Below, piece after piece: positions 24,301-32,119 of a stretch of DNA of 64,000 bases (position 1 is its first letter; each line of letters opens with the position of its first letter). Source of the stretch: Balneolaceae bacterium (lineage in GTDB: Bacteria > Bacteroidota > Rhodothermia > Balneolales > Balneolaceae); the NCBI GenBank assembly GCA_017640665.1, contig JAEPQE010000001.1, positions 637,262 through 701,261 of the forward strand, read 5' to 3'. The position numbers and the translations under genes are program-made. Below the pieces are notes generated by a model. The model did not search any database. It was not told the DNA's origin and saw only the letters and a list, made by a program, of their open reading frames with translations.

Positions 24301-24802
24301 GGTTCACATTCATGATCGGGAATTCAGAAAAATTGATTTCCTGAACGGTCGGCTCTTCTGCATCCTCTGGAAGCTCCGGTTTTGCTAAATCTACTTTTTC
24401 ACGAACCTTTTGAAGTGCGTCTTCGATATCCACATTAGGATCGAATTCCAGGTTAATATTGGAATATCCTTCTGAGGAAGTGGATGTCATTGTCTTCACT
24501 TCCGAGATATTTCCAAGCTCGTCTTCAAGTTTCCGGGTAACCAAGCTCTCCATATCTTCCGGAGACACTCCCGGGTACACTGTTACCACGAAAATATTAG
24601 GCACATTTATACTCGGAAAACTTTCTTTTGGAATAGTTAGATAAGAAACAATCCCCATCACCGCTACCAGTGTTATCAACACCAATACACTTATTCGATT
24701 GTTAATCGAAAAAGACGAAAGCCAAAACTCTTTCCGTATTCCGGTTCCTTTGGGAGAAGATCCGTTTGTTGATGTTCCGTTTTGTTGAATTTCGGTACTC
24801 AT
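21317..24802 (-). CDS. RND efflux transporter, AcrB-like inner-membrane pump
   Basis: A 1,161-residue protein with the RND plan: TM1 at about 30-50, a large periplasmic porter loop, a block of TM2-6 (about 335-540, including NMVVLFSLILSLGMLVDNAIVVVENIYR with the proton-relay acidic residue), a second large loop, and TM8-12 (about 935-1130, LISLAGIVVNNAIVLIDYVD). It exports hydrophobic compounds by proton antiport with the adaptor and TolC-like protein encoded just upstream. It is longer than AcrB by about 110 residues, mostly from a cytoplasmic insertion after TM6 (about 505-580, with two extra hydrophobic segments). It is the last gene of the operon. Confidence 0.93.
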   Translation of the reverse strand: MSTEIQQNGTSTNGSSPKGTGIRKEFWLSSFSINNRISVLVLITLVAVMGIVSYLTIPKESFPSINVPNIFVVTVYPGVSPEDMESLVTRKLEDELGNISEVKTMTSTSSEGYSNINLEFDPNVDIEDALQKVREKVDLAKPELPEDAEEPTVQEINFSEFPIMNVNLSGEYDEVILKEIAEDLQDKIEAIPSVLGVDLTGGLEREVQVDVDLAKMKYYGVTFGDIIGAISQENVTIPGGDISVGTKKFLLRIPGQYDDTALLEDVVIKGEQRSPIYVRDVASVTFGFKERETYSELEGAPVITLGVKKRTGENILETAQRTKAILDTELETLPPTTTYKITNDQSIDVVSMVSNLENNIISGLTLVVGVLLFFLGVRNASFVGISIPLSMFLSFIILGAVGITMNMVVLFSLILSLGMLVDNAIVVVENIYRYLEEGYDNFEAAKKGTGEVAVPIIAGTMTTIAAFAPMVFWPGIVGQFMSYLPKTLIITLASSLFVGLIINPVICALFMRVDGQEKRAQITKKGKRILIGVFSFFALIFLASSFITWTMLIILGVILWLINKYVLEPIGRWWQREGLNKWIDRYEVSLTWALNHRLATIGISVLVLISSFFMLAMFPTGVEFFPEDIPPRDVYVQVETPIGSDVAYTKTIVDEVRDRVQNLPNIVDVNSVLATSGALITADPGSSGGGNTPNRGTVALNFVDFQEREGDVFAAMEFLRDHMSENIVGAKITVEQPPNGPPTGKPVNLEISGNDMEQLKTISYDILTILEEDSVFAKMDGLESNLPEPRPEIRVEVDREKAALYELNTNTIGMTIRQAINGVEASKFRDGKEEYDIIVRLNDEYRDDMSTLGDLTIFHEGNQVPLSEVATWEVSDGLGGINHKEAVRVITVSADVRAGYQANAVLGEVQGVLDNYLQELPAGYTFSWTGQQQEQDESFNFLGIAFLIALFLISFILVSQFNSVAKPLIILSSVIMSMAGVFYGLVTFQMAFGLMAFLGIISLAGIVVNNAIVLIDYVDILRERDGMDLRSALIQGGKVRFRPVVLTATTTALGLVPLAIGFNFDFIVLVATPLEFFSNLGSYIYMGGEQAAWWGPMAIAVIVGLLFATALTLILVPVLYSIIERSRRGLNKVMFGKEEPGIIKDQSSLNSEEEQLHAEPA

Positions 24803-24820
24803 AATAGTTTCCGAATAATA

Positions 24821-25942
24821 TTAGTTAGAGGCCAGATTTGAATCTTGCTGGTTTTTCGGAGTAACTCGCATACCGTCGTCCAAAAATGCCGATCCTAATG
24901 TGATTAATTGATCGCCCGCTTGTAATCCATTTTCTATAATTACATCGGTTTTATACGCAAGCCCTAAGTTCACTTTACGTTCTTCCGCTACTGCCTGTCC
25001 GGCTTGATTTTGTGCAAGCACATACACTACGTAGCCTTCTTCTTTCGAATACACGAACTCTTCACTGATCACCAAAACACCTTCTTGTTGATTGGTCCTC
25101 AATCGGATGTTGGCAATCATATCTACTTTATATTGATTCTCTTTTTTAGGCAAATCAATTTCTATGCGAAAAGTTCTGTTTTGTGGGTTGATGCTGCTTG
25201 CTGCAAAGCTGATGGTTCCATTAAGTGTATCACTAGCTTGCGTATCAAACCAAATATCCACTGCATCCCCTGATGTAATTACATCTGCATATCGTGCCGG
25301 CACTCCGGCAGAAATGATGTAGTCATCTGAGCCAATCAATCGAACGACCGGAGTTCCAGGAGAAACCATTTCACCGACTTCAACCATTTTAGATTCAACA
25401 GTCCCATTAAATGGGGCTTTAATGCTTGTATTAGCCAGATCAACCTTGATTGATTCCAACGAGGAGTTACTTTGTTCAAACGCATATTTAGCGTTCAGGT
25501 AATCAATTTCAGAACCAATACCATCCTCTTCGTACACTTTCTTGAGGCGTTCGAAGTTTTCTTTGGCCTGAGCAGTTACAGCTTCAAGTCGCGTTTTTTC
25601 CTGAACAAGTTTTGAGTCATCAATTTTAATGATCGTCTGACCCTTTCGAACGGCTTCCCCTTCCTTTGCATTGTGAGAAACTACTCTTCCACTAACCTCA
25701 GCAGAAATCATAATATCATTGGAGGTTTCCACGGTTCCTACTACCCGAACGTAGCTTGAAAAAGTAGTTGGTTGTACAGTCTTAGTGGTGATGTTCACCG
25801 ACTTAACTAATTCTTCTTCTTCTGTTTGTGTTTGCGCCTCTTCTCCCCCTGAGCATGCTCCCAAAGTGATGAATACTAATAGTGAAGCAAACAAGCTTAC
25901 TTTTTTCATGTGATGTGTTGTTATCTTAGTTGTTAATTTCAT
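24821..25942 (-). CDS. RND periplasmic adaptor (membrane fusion protein)
   Basis: A 373-residue lipoprotein with lipobox LGAC after an N-terminal hydrophobic stretch. A lipoyl-like half (VSGRVVSHNAKEGEAVRKGQTIIKID), a helical hairpin (about 100-160), a second lipoyl half (SIKAPFNGTVESKMVEVGEMV) and beta-barrel domains follow. It bridges the RND pump and the TolC-like channel. The ATG at 25942 overlaps the previous stop by ATGA; an inner ATG at 25909 would give a more typical lipoprotein signal and may be the true start. It lies 18 bases upstream of the pump gene. Confidence 0.9.
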   Translation of the reverse strand: MKLTTKITTHHMKKVSLFASLLVFITLGACSGGEEAQTQTEEEELVKSVNITTKTVQPTTFSSYVRVVGTVETSNDIMISAEVSGRVVSHNAKEGEAVRKGQTIIKIDDSKLVQEKTRLEAVTAQAKENFERLKKVYEEDGIGSEIDYLNAKYAFEQSNSSLESIKVDLANTSIKAPFNGTVESKMVEVGEMVSPGTPVVRLIGSDDYIISAGVPARYADVITSGDAVDIWFDTQASDTLNGTISFAASSINPQNRTFRIEIDLPKKENQYKVDMIANIRLRTNQQEGVLVISEEFVYSKEEGYVVYVLAQNQAGQAVAEERKVNLGLAYKTDVIIENGLQAGDQLITLGSAFLDDGMRVTPKNQQDSNLASN

Positions 25943-27405
25943 TCTTCGATCTCCGTGTCTACGTAAGGTACTTTACCGGTAGCAAGATCATACTCCGCTT
26001 TTGCCGTCAGGTACTCATAGACCATTAATGCGTAATTCACTTCAGCCTGACGAACCTGCACTTCTGCATCCGTCAACTCCAGCTGAGAACCTAATCCGTT
26101 TTCTAATCTTTTCTGTGCTCGCGTGTACCCTTCGTTGGCTTGCTGAAGGGCAACTTTTCTGGCTTCTGCTGTTTCAAAAGCCCGATTTAGATCTTCGCTC
26201 GCTGACGCCACTTCATTTTGAGCCATCAACATCGTTGCTCTTTTTTGCTCTTGTAAATCCTTTCTGGCTATTTGTACCCGTTGCACATCTGCCACTCGTT
26301 TGAATCCCTGAAAAAGAGGTAAACTTAAGTTGATACCCAGAGTTTGAAACCGGGCAGAGTTTTCAAAGAAAGTAGGTTCATCCGGTTCTGCAGCCGTCCA
26401 TTGTAAATTGTAGGTCGCTGTAAGCGATGGAAGAAACCGGCTTTTTGTCGCTGTGATTTCTCTTTCATTTAAAGCCAGGCTTGCATCCAGGATTCTTAAA
26501 TCGCCTCTGGTTTCTTCAAGACCCGCTGAATCCAAACCATCTTTTTGAAATGTATATGGATTCATTTGATCAACAGAATAGATGTGCTGGTTAGCATCGT
26601 TTTCAGAATTACTTTCCAGAATATCAAACTCGTTGAGATTTCCAAGTACTTCAAATTCAAGTTTTAGTGGGAGACCCATAGTAATCTTTAGCATTCGGTA
26701 AGCCTCATCAACTGCATATTCGGCCTCGATGAGTTGCGGACGTTGATTACTTAACTGAACGCGCAAACTCAATACGGCATATTCATCAACTAATCCTGCT
26801 CGTTGCCGGGCTTCGTTTTCCTTCAGGTTCTGTTCCAGTCTTTTAATTTGAGTTTCCTGTAAACGAAACTGTTCAAGCGCTGCCAATACTGAGTAATAAG
26901 CAATTCTTGTTTGGGTGATCACCTGTTGGCTGGCAGCTCTCAAATTTTCCTTCTGAACCGTTTTGAAAACCGTAGCAGAACTTAAACCGACAATCGTTTC
27001 ACCTCTGAAAAGAGTCTGACTCGCGGTAAATCCACCCTGCCAGTTATTGTCCGTACCAAAAGCGACCGGCACCAATGTGCCTGGCGCTCCGCCAAAGAAT
27101 TCACCCGGCACAAAGTTTACCGGAATTTCAAAATTTCGAGTATAATTTATGGAGGATGATATTTCAGGATAAATTTCACTGTATGCGATCTTTACCAACT
27201 CATCAGCATCATCCACTGAGAGAAGTGCCCGCTTAACCTGCGGACTATTTGCTACGGCGATTTTTAATGCCTCGTCTAAAGTGAGCTCATAATCAGAAAT
27301 AAGCTCTGTTTCCTGGGCTTGAGCCTTCACATCTCCTGATAAAAATGCCACAGCTATTATGAATACAGAAATGAAGAAATTTCTGCTTTGTTCTCTACGT
27401 ATCAT
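25939..27405 (-). CDS. TolC-family outer-membrane efflux protein
   Basis: A protein of about 488 residues from the ATG at 27405 (MIRREQSRNFFISVFII.. signal peptide ending VKAQA). The frame is open further upstream to 27501, but that stretch lacks signal-peptide character. Two OEP repeats are visible: LTLDEALKIAVANSPQVKRAL near the start and a second half from about 300 (LPSLTATYNLQW.., LSLPLFQGFKRVADVQ), ending with YALMVYEYLTAKAEYDLATG. It forms the outer-membrane channel of the efflux system encoded with it. Confidence 0.9.
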   Translation of the reverse strand: MIRREQSRNFFISVFIIAVAFLSGDVKAQAQETELISDYELTLDEALKIAVANSPQVKRALLSVDDADELVKIAYSEIYPEISSSINYTRNFEIPVNFVPGEFFGGAPGTLVPVAFGTDNNWQGGFTASQTLFRGETIVGLSSATVFKTVQKENLRAASQQVITQTRIAYYSVLAALEQFRLQETQIKRLEQNLKENEARQRAGLVDEYAVLSLRVQLSNQRPQLIEAEYAVDEAYRMLKITMGLPLKLEFEVLGNLNEFDILESNSENDANQHIYSVDQMNPYTFQKDGLDSAGLEETRGDLRILDASLALNEREITATKSRFLPSLTATYNLQWTAAEPDEPTFFENSARFQTLGINLSLPLFQGFKRVADVQRVQIARKDLQEQKRATMLMAQNEVASASEDLNRAFETAEARKVALQQANEGYTRAQKRLENGLGSQLELTDAEVQVRQAEVNYALMVYEYLTAKAEYDLATGKVPYVDTEIEE

Positions 27406-27494
27406 GTAGTTTGTTTTAGTTTTGATACTCTTTTTTATTTTTGGGCAAACCGCTACGCTAATCCACCCGTTGTGTTTCAAAAAATGACTGGGAG

Positions 27495-28172
27495 TCAACA
27501 TTGTTTTGCTTCCATACCTTGACCAATCAATTTCATATATCCGTTAAATATGGTTTCGAGATCAATTCCCAAATGGTCTAATAATTTGAAGTGCTCAGCA
27601 TTCTGATGCATATACGCCATATTAACAACCCCATGCGAGGTTGACCAAAGTAATAAAGCAAGCTCCTCTGGGTTATAGGAAGAGTTTATCGACCCATCCT
27701 GCATTCCAATTTGGATGGCACGAACCATCACCCGAAAACTTTCCTGGCGATTTTGTCCACACATCGAAAGGTATTCACTATTCTTAGCCTGATCCGTATC
27801 CTTATAGTTTTCCAGGAAACGCATAGCACGATAAAATTCCGGATGTTCACCTGCGAATTTTAAATAGTTAATCCCAATTTGATACACCATTTCGAGACCT
27901 GTCTTGTCTTCTGTTAACACCTTGGCAGTCATAGTATTCATCATGATTGAAGCTTTATGACAAATCCCTAAAACCAAATCTGTTTTATTGTTGAAGTACT
28001 GGTATAAAGATCCTTTGCTAACCTCAGCCCGTTCAGCCACCTCATCCATATTCAAATGCTCCAAGCCTTTTTCCCGAATAAGAGCTTCGGCAGCTTCTAA
28101 CATCATTGAGCGTTTTAATTCACGCTCACGTTCTTTCCGTTCAGCAATTCCCATATTTTGACTTTCAGTCAT
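27495..28172 (-). CDS. TetR-family transcriptional regulator
   Basis: About 225 residues from the ATG at 28172; the frame extends to an upstream ATG at 28214. The N-terminal helix-turn-helix reads LNMDEVAERAEVSKGSLYQYFNNKTDLVLGI, typical of TetR. The C-terminal ligand-binding helices include FYRAMRFLENYK. As first gene of the efflux operon it probably represses its own transcription together with the tolC-adaptor-pump genes and releases DNA when it binds an exported compound. A direct repeat in the upstream gap (28231-28250) is a candidate site. Confidence 0.9.
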   Translation of the reverse strand: MTESQNMGIAERKERERELKRSMMLEAAEALIREKGLEHLNMDEVAERAEVSKGSLYQYFNNKTDLVLGICHKASIMMNTMTAKVLTEDKTGLEMVYQIGINYLKFAGEHPEFYRAMRFLENYKDTDQAKNSEYLSMCGQNRQESFRVMVRAIQIGMQDGSINSSYNPEELALLLWSTSHGVVNMAYMHQNAEHFKLLDHLGIDLETIFNGYMKLIGQGMEAKQC

Positions 28173-28230
28173 TTTTTGAATTAAGGTCAAAAAGGTACAA
28201 AGTTGAATTTTCAATTCCTATTTTATTTAT

Positions 28231-28250
28231 GTAAACAATGGGTAAACAAA
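28231..28250. promoter_or_regulatory. Direct repeat in the TetR/DMT divergent gap
   Basis: GTAAACAatgg is followed directly by GTAAACAaatg on the plus strand, i.e. two copies 11 bases apart (one helical turn). It lies between the divergent regulator and DMT transporter genes and could be bound by the TetR protein, although TetR sites are more often palindromic. Confidence 0.3.
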
Positions 28251-28303
28251 TGACTCTTTTTGTACTTCTAATCGGTATTTTCTGCGTCTATTAAATCCAC
28301 CTA

Positions 28304-29179
28304 TTGAAAAACTTCAGCCTTACAGACGCAAGCTTAATTCTGGTCGCCATTATTTGGGCGCTTAATTTCAGTATCGTAAAAATCACTTTACAGGAAATTG
28401 ATCCTTATAGCTTTAATGCTTTGCGGTATATTTTAGCAGCTGCATTAATAGTAGTCGCTGCGAAAAGGAAAGGGTTCAGTTTAAAAGTAAAAAAAGAGCA
28501 CTTCTGGAAATTGGTAGGAATCGGGATCATTGGGAATCTGGTCTACCAGTTACTTTTTATTATCGGTCTCGACCTCACATATTCAGCAAATGCTGCAGTG
28601 ATGTTAGGTAGTATTCCAATTTGGGTTGCCTTACTTTCTCAGTTTTTTACAGAGGAAAAACTTACTCCTTCAAAAACCATCGGAGTGATTCTGGCCTTTA
28701 TAGGTGTCACTTTCATTATTATGGGAGGAGGAAATGAGCTTTCGTTTGCCTCTGATAGTTTTAAAGGAGACCTCATTACTTTACTGGCTGCAATTGCATG
28801 GGGTGTTTATACTATCCTTTCCAAGAAATACCTCAAATTTTATAACTCTACTCAGTACTCTGCTTTTATGTCGATTGTTGGCATGATTGCATTGTTACTT
28901 GTTGGCGCTCCGTTTCTAGTCAAGCTTGACTTCTCTCAAATCTCCCCTGGTGGCTACGGAGGTATTATTTATAGTGGTTTACTCTCGGTAGGAGTAGCCT
29001 ATTTGATCTGGAATAATGGAATCAATAAAATAGGAGCAGTTCGTACAGCCGCATATCAAAACCTAGTTCCTGTGTTAGGATTGATATTCGGAGTATTAAT
29101 TTTAGACGAAGCATTAACAATATTGCAGTATATTGGTTCAATATTTGTTATAATTGGCATCATTCAGACACGAAAATAG
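28304..29179 (+). CDS. EamA/DMT-family transporter
   Basis: A 291-residue protein with ten hydrophobic segments in two EamA repeats. The first repeat has LVAIIWALNFSIVKITLQEIDPYSFNALRY and the second AAIAWGVYTILSKKYL and NLVPVLGLIFGVLILDEAL, which are strong family landmarks. The start codon is TTG at 28304; no ATG gives a full first helix. Substrate unknown. It is divergent from the efflux regulator and 65 bases upstream of the exopolysaccharide locus, but it is probably not part of that pathway. Confidence 0.88.
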   Translation: MKNFSLTDASLILVAIIWALNFSIVKITLQEIDPYSFNALRYILAAALIVVAAKRKGFSLKVKKEHFWKLVGIGIIGNLVYQLLFIIGLDLTYSANAAVMLGSIPIWVALLSQFFTEEKLTPSKTIGVILAFIGVTFIIMGGGNELSFASDSFKGDLITLLAAIAWGVYTILSKKYLKFYNSTQYSAFMSIVGMIALLLVGAPFLVKLDFSQISPGGYGGIIYSGLLSVGVAYLIWNNGINKIGAVRTAAYQNLVPVLGLIFGVLILDEALTILQYIGSIFVIIGIIQTRK

Positions 29180-29244
29180 ATCAGATATATACGAGAAAAC
29201 TGCTACTGTTATCTAATTAATCACAAGTAATAGCTACAGAATTG

Positions 29245-30954
29245 ATGAAGCGTTTTCTATCTATTTTACTACTGCTTTTTGTAGGCAGTTTTTACTCTTC
29301 AATTGTGTTAGGACAATCGGCTGAAGAAAATAGGTCTGGTGGTTCTCCTTTTGAAATTAACCTGAATTCTACCTTTGGTGGTCTTTTCTTTCAGGATCAG
29401 ATCGGATTACAGATAGCCCGTCAGGGAATCGTTACAGAAGGTTATATAAATAAAGATTTATATACTTTGGGATCCAATGATCTAATATCAATCAATATAA
29501 AAGGGTCTCAGCCAGTTCAATTGAGAGGAATTCTTGTTAATTCTCAGGGTGAAATAGTAACCCCAATATTCGGTGTTATTAATGTAGAAGGTAAAACCAT
29601 TACTGAAGCTCAGAATGAGATTAAAAACAAAGTTGAAGAAACCTTAACAGACCCTGATGTTGTTATTTCGCTAGACCAACCAAGACCATTTACTATTCAT
29701 ATCACCGGTGATATTCCGCACCCTGGAAAGTATGTGATTCCGGCACAATCACGAGTAGATTTTGCAATCTTTCAATCCGTTACAGATGGCAACAGGGTTT
29801 TAGACAGCAGGGCACAGTATTCCGCTTCCAGTTTGTTAAGTCGGGGATATTCCTTTAGAGATATTAAGATCACCCATAAAAATGGGGAAACGCAATCTGC
29901 TGATCTTATTTCTTATTACAGCGCCGGTTCTTTAGCGAATAACCCCTTTGTTAGGGATGGTGACTTAATAACTTTAACTAAGAGTAATCCTGATAATGCA
30001 AGAATAAGCGTTTCAGGATCTGTCCGATCACCTTTTGAAGTGGAATTTTTAGAAACTGATACCCCGGAAAAATTATTAAAAATTGCTGGTGGCTTTACTC
30101 CAGAAGCAGACACATCTGTATTGATGGTGCTAAGAAGAGTAAACAATCAAATAGTAAAAATAGAACTTAACCCAACGGAATGGAGCAATTACGATTTACT
30201 TCCAAACGATCGTTTAATTATATCATCAAGAGATAAAATAAATAGGTCCGCTTCTGCATGGGTGAATGGAGAAATTAATTTCCCCGGTAATTTCCCCATC
30301 ATAAATGGAACCACTACTGCTTATGAATTACTGGAAATGGCAGGAGATTTTACTTCAAATGCGTTACCAAAAGCGGGATATCTTATTCGGGCAGGATCTG
30401 TAGAAAATGAAGTCCCAAATAAGTTCAATTCCGACATTATGAAACGTACTTCAAATCAGCTACTGCAAGGATTTGAATATCTGGAGCTTGAAAATAGATT
30501 AAGTCGAAACCGGGTATTTGTTGACTTGAGCAGTGATAGTCAGCTTAAGCAAGTCCGTTTGTTTGACGGGGATAGGCTTTTTGTTCCGAGGGATGAAAAC
30601 ACAGTATTTGTTTTCGGCCAAGTTAATAACCCCGGCTACTTTCCATATGATAACAATAATGCTTTAGTTACTAATTATATATCCAAAGCCGGAGGATTCT
30701 CCCTTGCTGCTGATAAGGATCGAATATTCATTATTAAAGCTGGAAGCAATACATGGTACAAGCCTGAAGACACTTCAATTGATTCTGGTGATTTGATTTT
30801 TGTCGATCGTAACCCGTTCGATGAGTTAAATGCTAAACGAAATTATGAAATTCAAAAACAACAGTTGAAGAACAATCGTATTCAACTCGTTATGACTGCA
30901 CTGACCACTATTACAAGCATTATCACCGCTTATGTCGCCATTACAAGAAACTAA
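29245..30954 (+). CDS. Wza-like polysaccharide export protein (SLBB domains)
   Basis: A 569-residue protein with a signal peptide ending VLGQ (about 24). The Poly_export domain is at about 68-150 (YTLGSNDLISINIKGS.., LTDPDVVISLDQPRPFTIHITGDIPHPG). Several SLBB repeats follow up to about 510 (SVRSPFEVEF.., WVNGEINFPGNFP.., FVFGQVNNPGYF). A C-terminal hydrophobic helix (IQLVMTALTTITSIITAYVAI) may cross the outer membrane as in Wza. It forms the outer-membrane exit for the exopolysaccharide. ATG at 29245 is chosen over the TTG just before it. It is the first gene of the locus. Confidence 0.9.
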   Translation: MKRFLSILLLLFVGSFYSSIVLGQSAEENRSGGSPFEINLNSTFGGLFFQDQIGLQIARQGIVTEGYINKDLYTLGSNDLISINIKGSQPVQLRGILVNSQGEIVTPIFGVINVEGKTITEAQNEIKNKVEETLTDPDVVISLDQPRPFTIHITGDIPHPGKYVIPAQSRVDFAIFQSVTDGNRVLDSRAQYSASSLLSRGYSFRDIKITHKNGETQSADLISYYSAGSLANNPFVRDGDLITLTKSNPDNARISVSGSVRSPFEVEFLETDTPEKLLKIAGGFTPEADTSVLMVLRRVNNQIVKIELNPTEWSNYDLLPNDRLIISSRDKINRSASAWVNGEINFPGNFPIINGTTTAYELLEMAGDFTSNALPKAGYLIRAGSVENEVPNKFNSDIMKRTSNQLLQGFEYLELENRLSRNRVFVDLSSDSQLKQVRLFDGDRLFVPRDENTVFVFGQVNNPGYFPYDNNNALVTNYISKAGGFSLAADKDRIFIIKAGSNTWYKPEDTSIDSGDLIFVDRNPFDELNAKRNYEIQKQQLKNNRIQLVMTALTTITSIITAYVAITRN

Positions 30955-30967
30955 TACCGGCTTTACG

Positions 30968-32119
30968 ATGACACCTAAGTTCACCCCATTGACATGGACT
31001 GATATAATTAAATATCTGTATCAAAATAGGACCGCCTTAATTGTTATACCCTTTTCTGTTGCAGTTCTTGTTCTAATTTTCACTTTGTTTATATCGAACA
31101 GGTACACTGCCACTGCAAATCTTTTACCAAGTCAACGCCCTAGCCTAGGATTTGATTTGTTTTCTGAAGATGGAGGGCTGTCTTCTATAGCAAGTTCTGT
31201 TCTTGGAAATGAAACTAATATGGAATCAAACAGATACATTATCCTCTTAAGCAGCTACAGTACCAGTACAAAAGTCATCGAAAAATTTGATCTCTTAGAA
31301 CGTTACGAAGTAACCGAGAGTAAAGCTCCGTATACTAATGCCATTGATATTCTATCTGAAAGGACCACATTTGAAAGTCAGGAAGAGGGTAATTTCATCA
31401 TTTCTGTTGAAGCTGAAACCCCTGAACTCGCCAAGGAAATGACTACCTTTTATGTTGATGTTTTAAATCAGGAAAACACACGAATCGCCACAAAGGATGC
31501 AAAACAATACAGGGAGTTCATAGAGCGACGGTATGAACAGGTTGAAAATGATATTGATAGCCTACAAACTAAGATTATTGCATTCCAGAATAGATATGGA
31601 ATATTTGAATTACCGGAACAGGCTAAGGAATATTTTTCATTGATTGGTGCCCTTACTGCAAAAGAAGTCGAAGCTGAAGTCAAATTACAATTACTATCTC
31701 AAACTGTTCAACCTAAAAGTGACACTTATAAAACTGCAGAAATTGAGCTCAATGCAATCAGAAATTCATTGACAAGGTTTTATAATGATACAGATAGTTC
31801 TAATATAGTTCTAAACTTTGGTTCTCTTTCAGAATTAGGGGCAAAGTACTTCAGACTATACCTTGAAGTTGAGATACAAACAGAGATAGCAAAATTTCTT
31901 CGCCCTATTTACGAACAAGCAAAAATGGAGGAAGTAAAGTCTCTTCCAATCGTTACCGTTGTTGATGCTCCAGTAATTCCTGAAAAAAAGAGTTACCCAA
32001 AGCGTTCTTTAATAATAATTAGTGCAGGTTTATCAGCAGGTATTTTATTGTGTTTATACTTTATCCTCAGACTAAACTATATCCGTAATAAGGAATATTT
32101 TGAGTTTTTAAAAGGTTAG
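30968..32119 (+). CDS. Wzz-like chain-length determinant protein
   Basis: About 383 residues from ATG at 30968 (MTPKFTPLTWTDIIKYL); an in-frame ATG at 30932 would overlap the preceding gene. There are two transmembrane segments, near the N-terminus (ALIVIPFSVAVLVLIFTLFI) and C-terminus (LIIISAGLSAGILLCLYFI), with a periplasmic coiled-coil domain between and the conserved DAPVIPEKKSYPKR proline motif before TM2. It sets polysaccharide chain length. There is no C-terminal tyrosine-kinase domain, unlike bacterial BY-kinase fusions. Confidence 0.88.
   Translation: MTPKFTPLTWTDIIKYLYQNRTALIVIPFSVAVLVLIFTLFISNRYTATANLLPSQRPSLGFDLFSEDGGLSSIASSVLGNETNMESNRYIILLSSYSTSTKVIEKFDLLERYEVTESKAPYTNAIDILSERTTFESQEEGNFIISVEAETPELAKEMTTFYVDVLNQENTRIATKDAKQYREFIERRYEQVENDIDSLQTKIIAFQNRYGIFELPEQAKEYFSLIGALTAKEVEAEVKLQLLSQTVQPKSDTYKTAEIELNAIRNSLTRFYNDTDSSNIVLNFGSLSELGAKYFRLYLEVEIQTEIAKFLRPIYEQAKMEEVKSLPIVTVVDAPVIPEKKSYPKRSLIIISAGLSAGILLCLYFILRLNYIRNKEYFEFLKG

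Noticed and set aside
27406-27501. Upstream extension of the TolC-type efflux gene to 27501
   Set aside because: The extra 32 residues precede a complete signal peptide starting at MIRREQ and would overlap the tetR gene; the ATG at 27405 is better.
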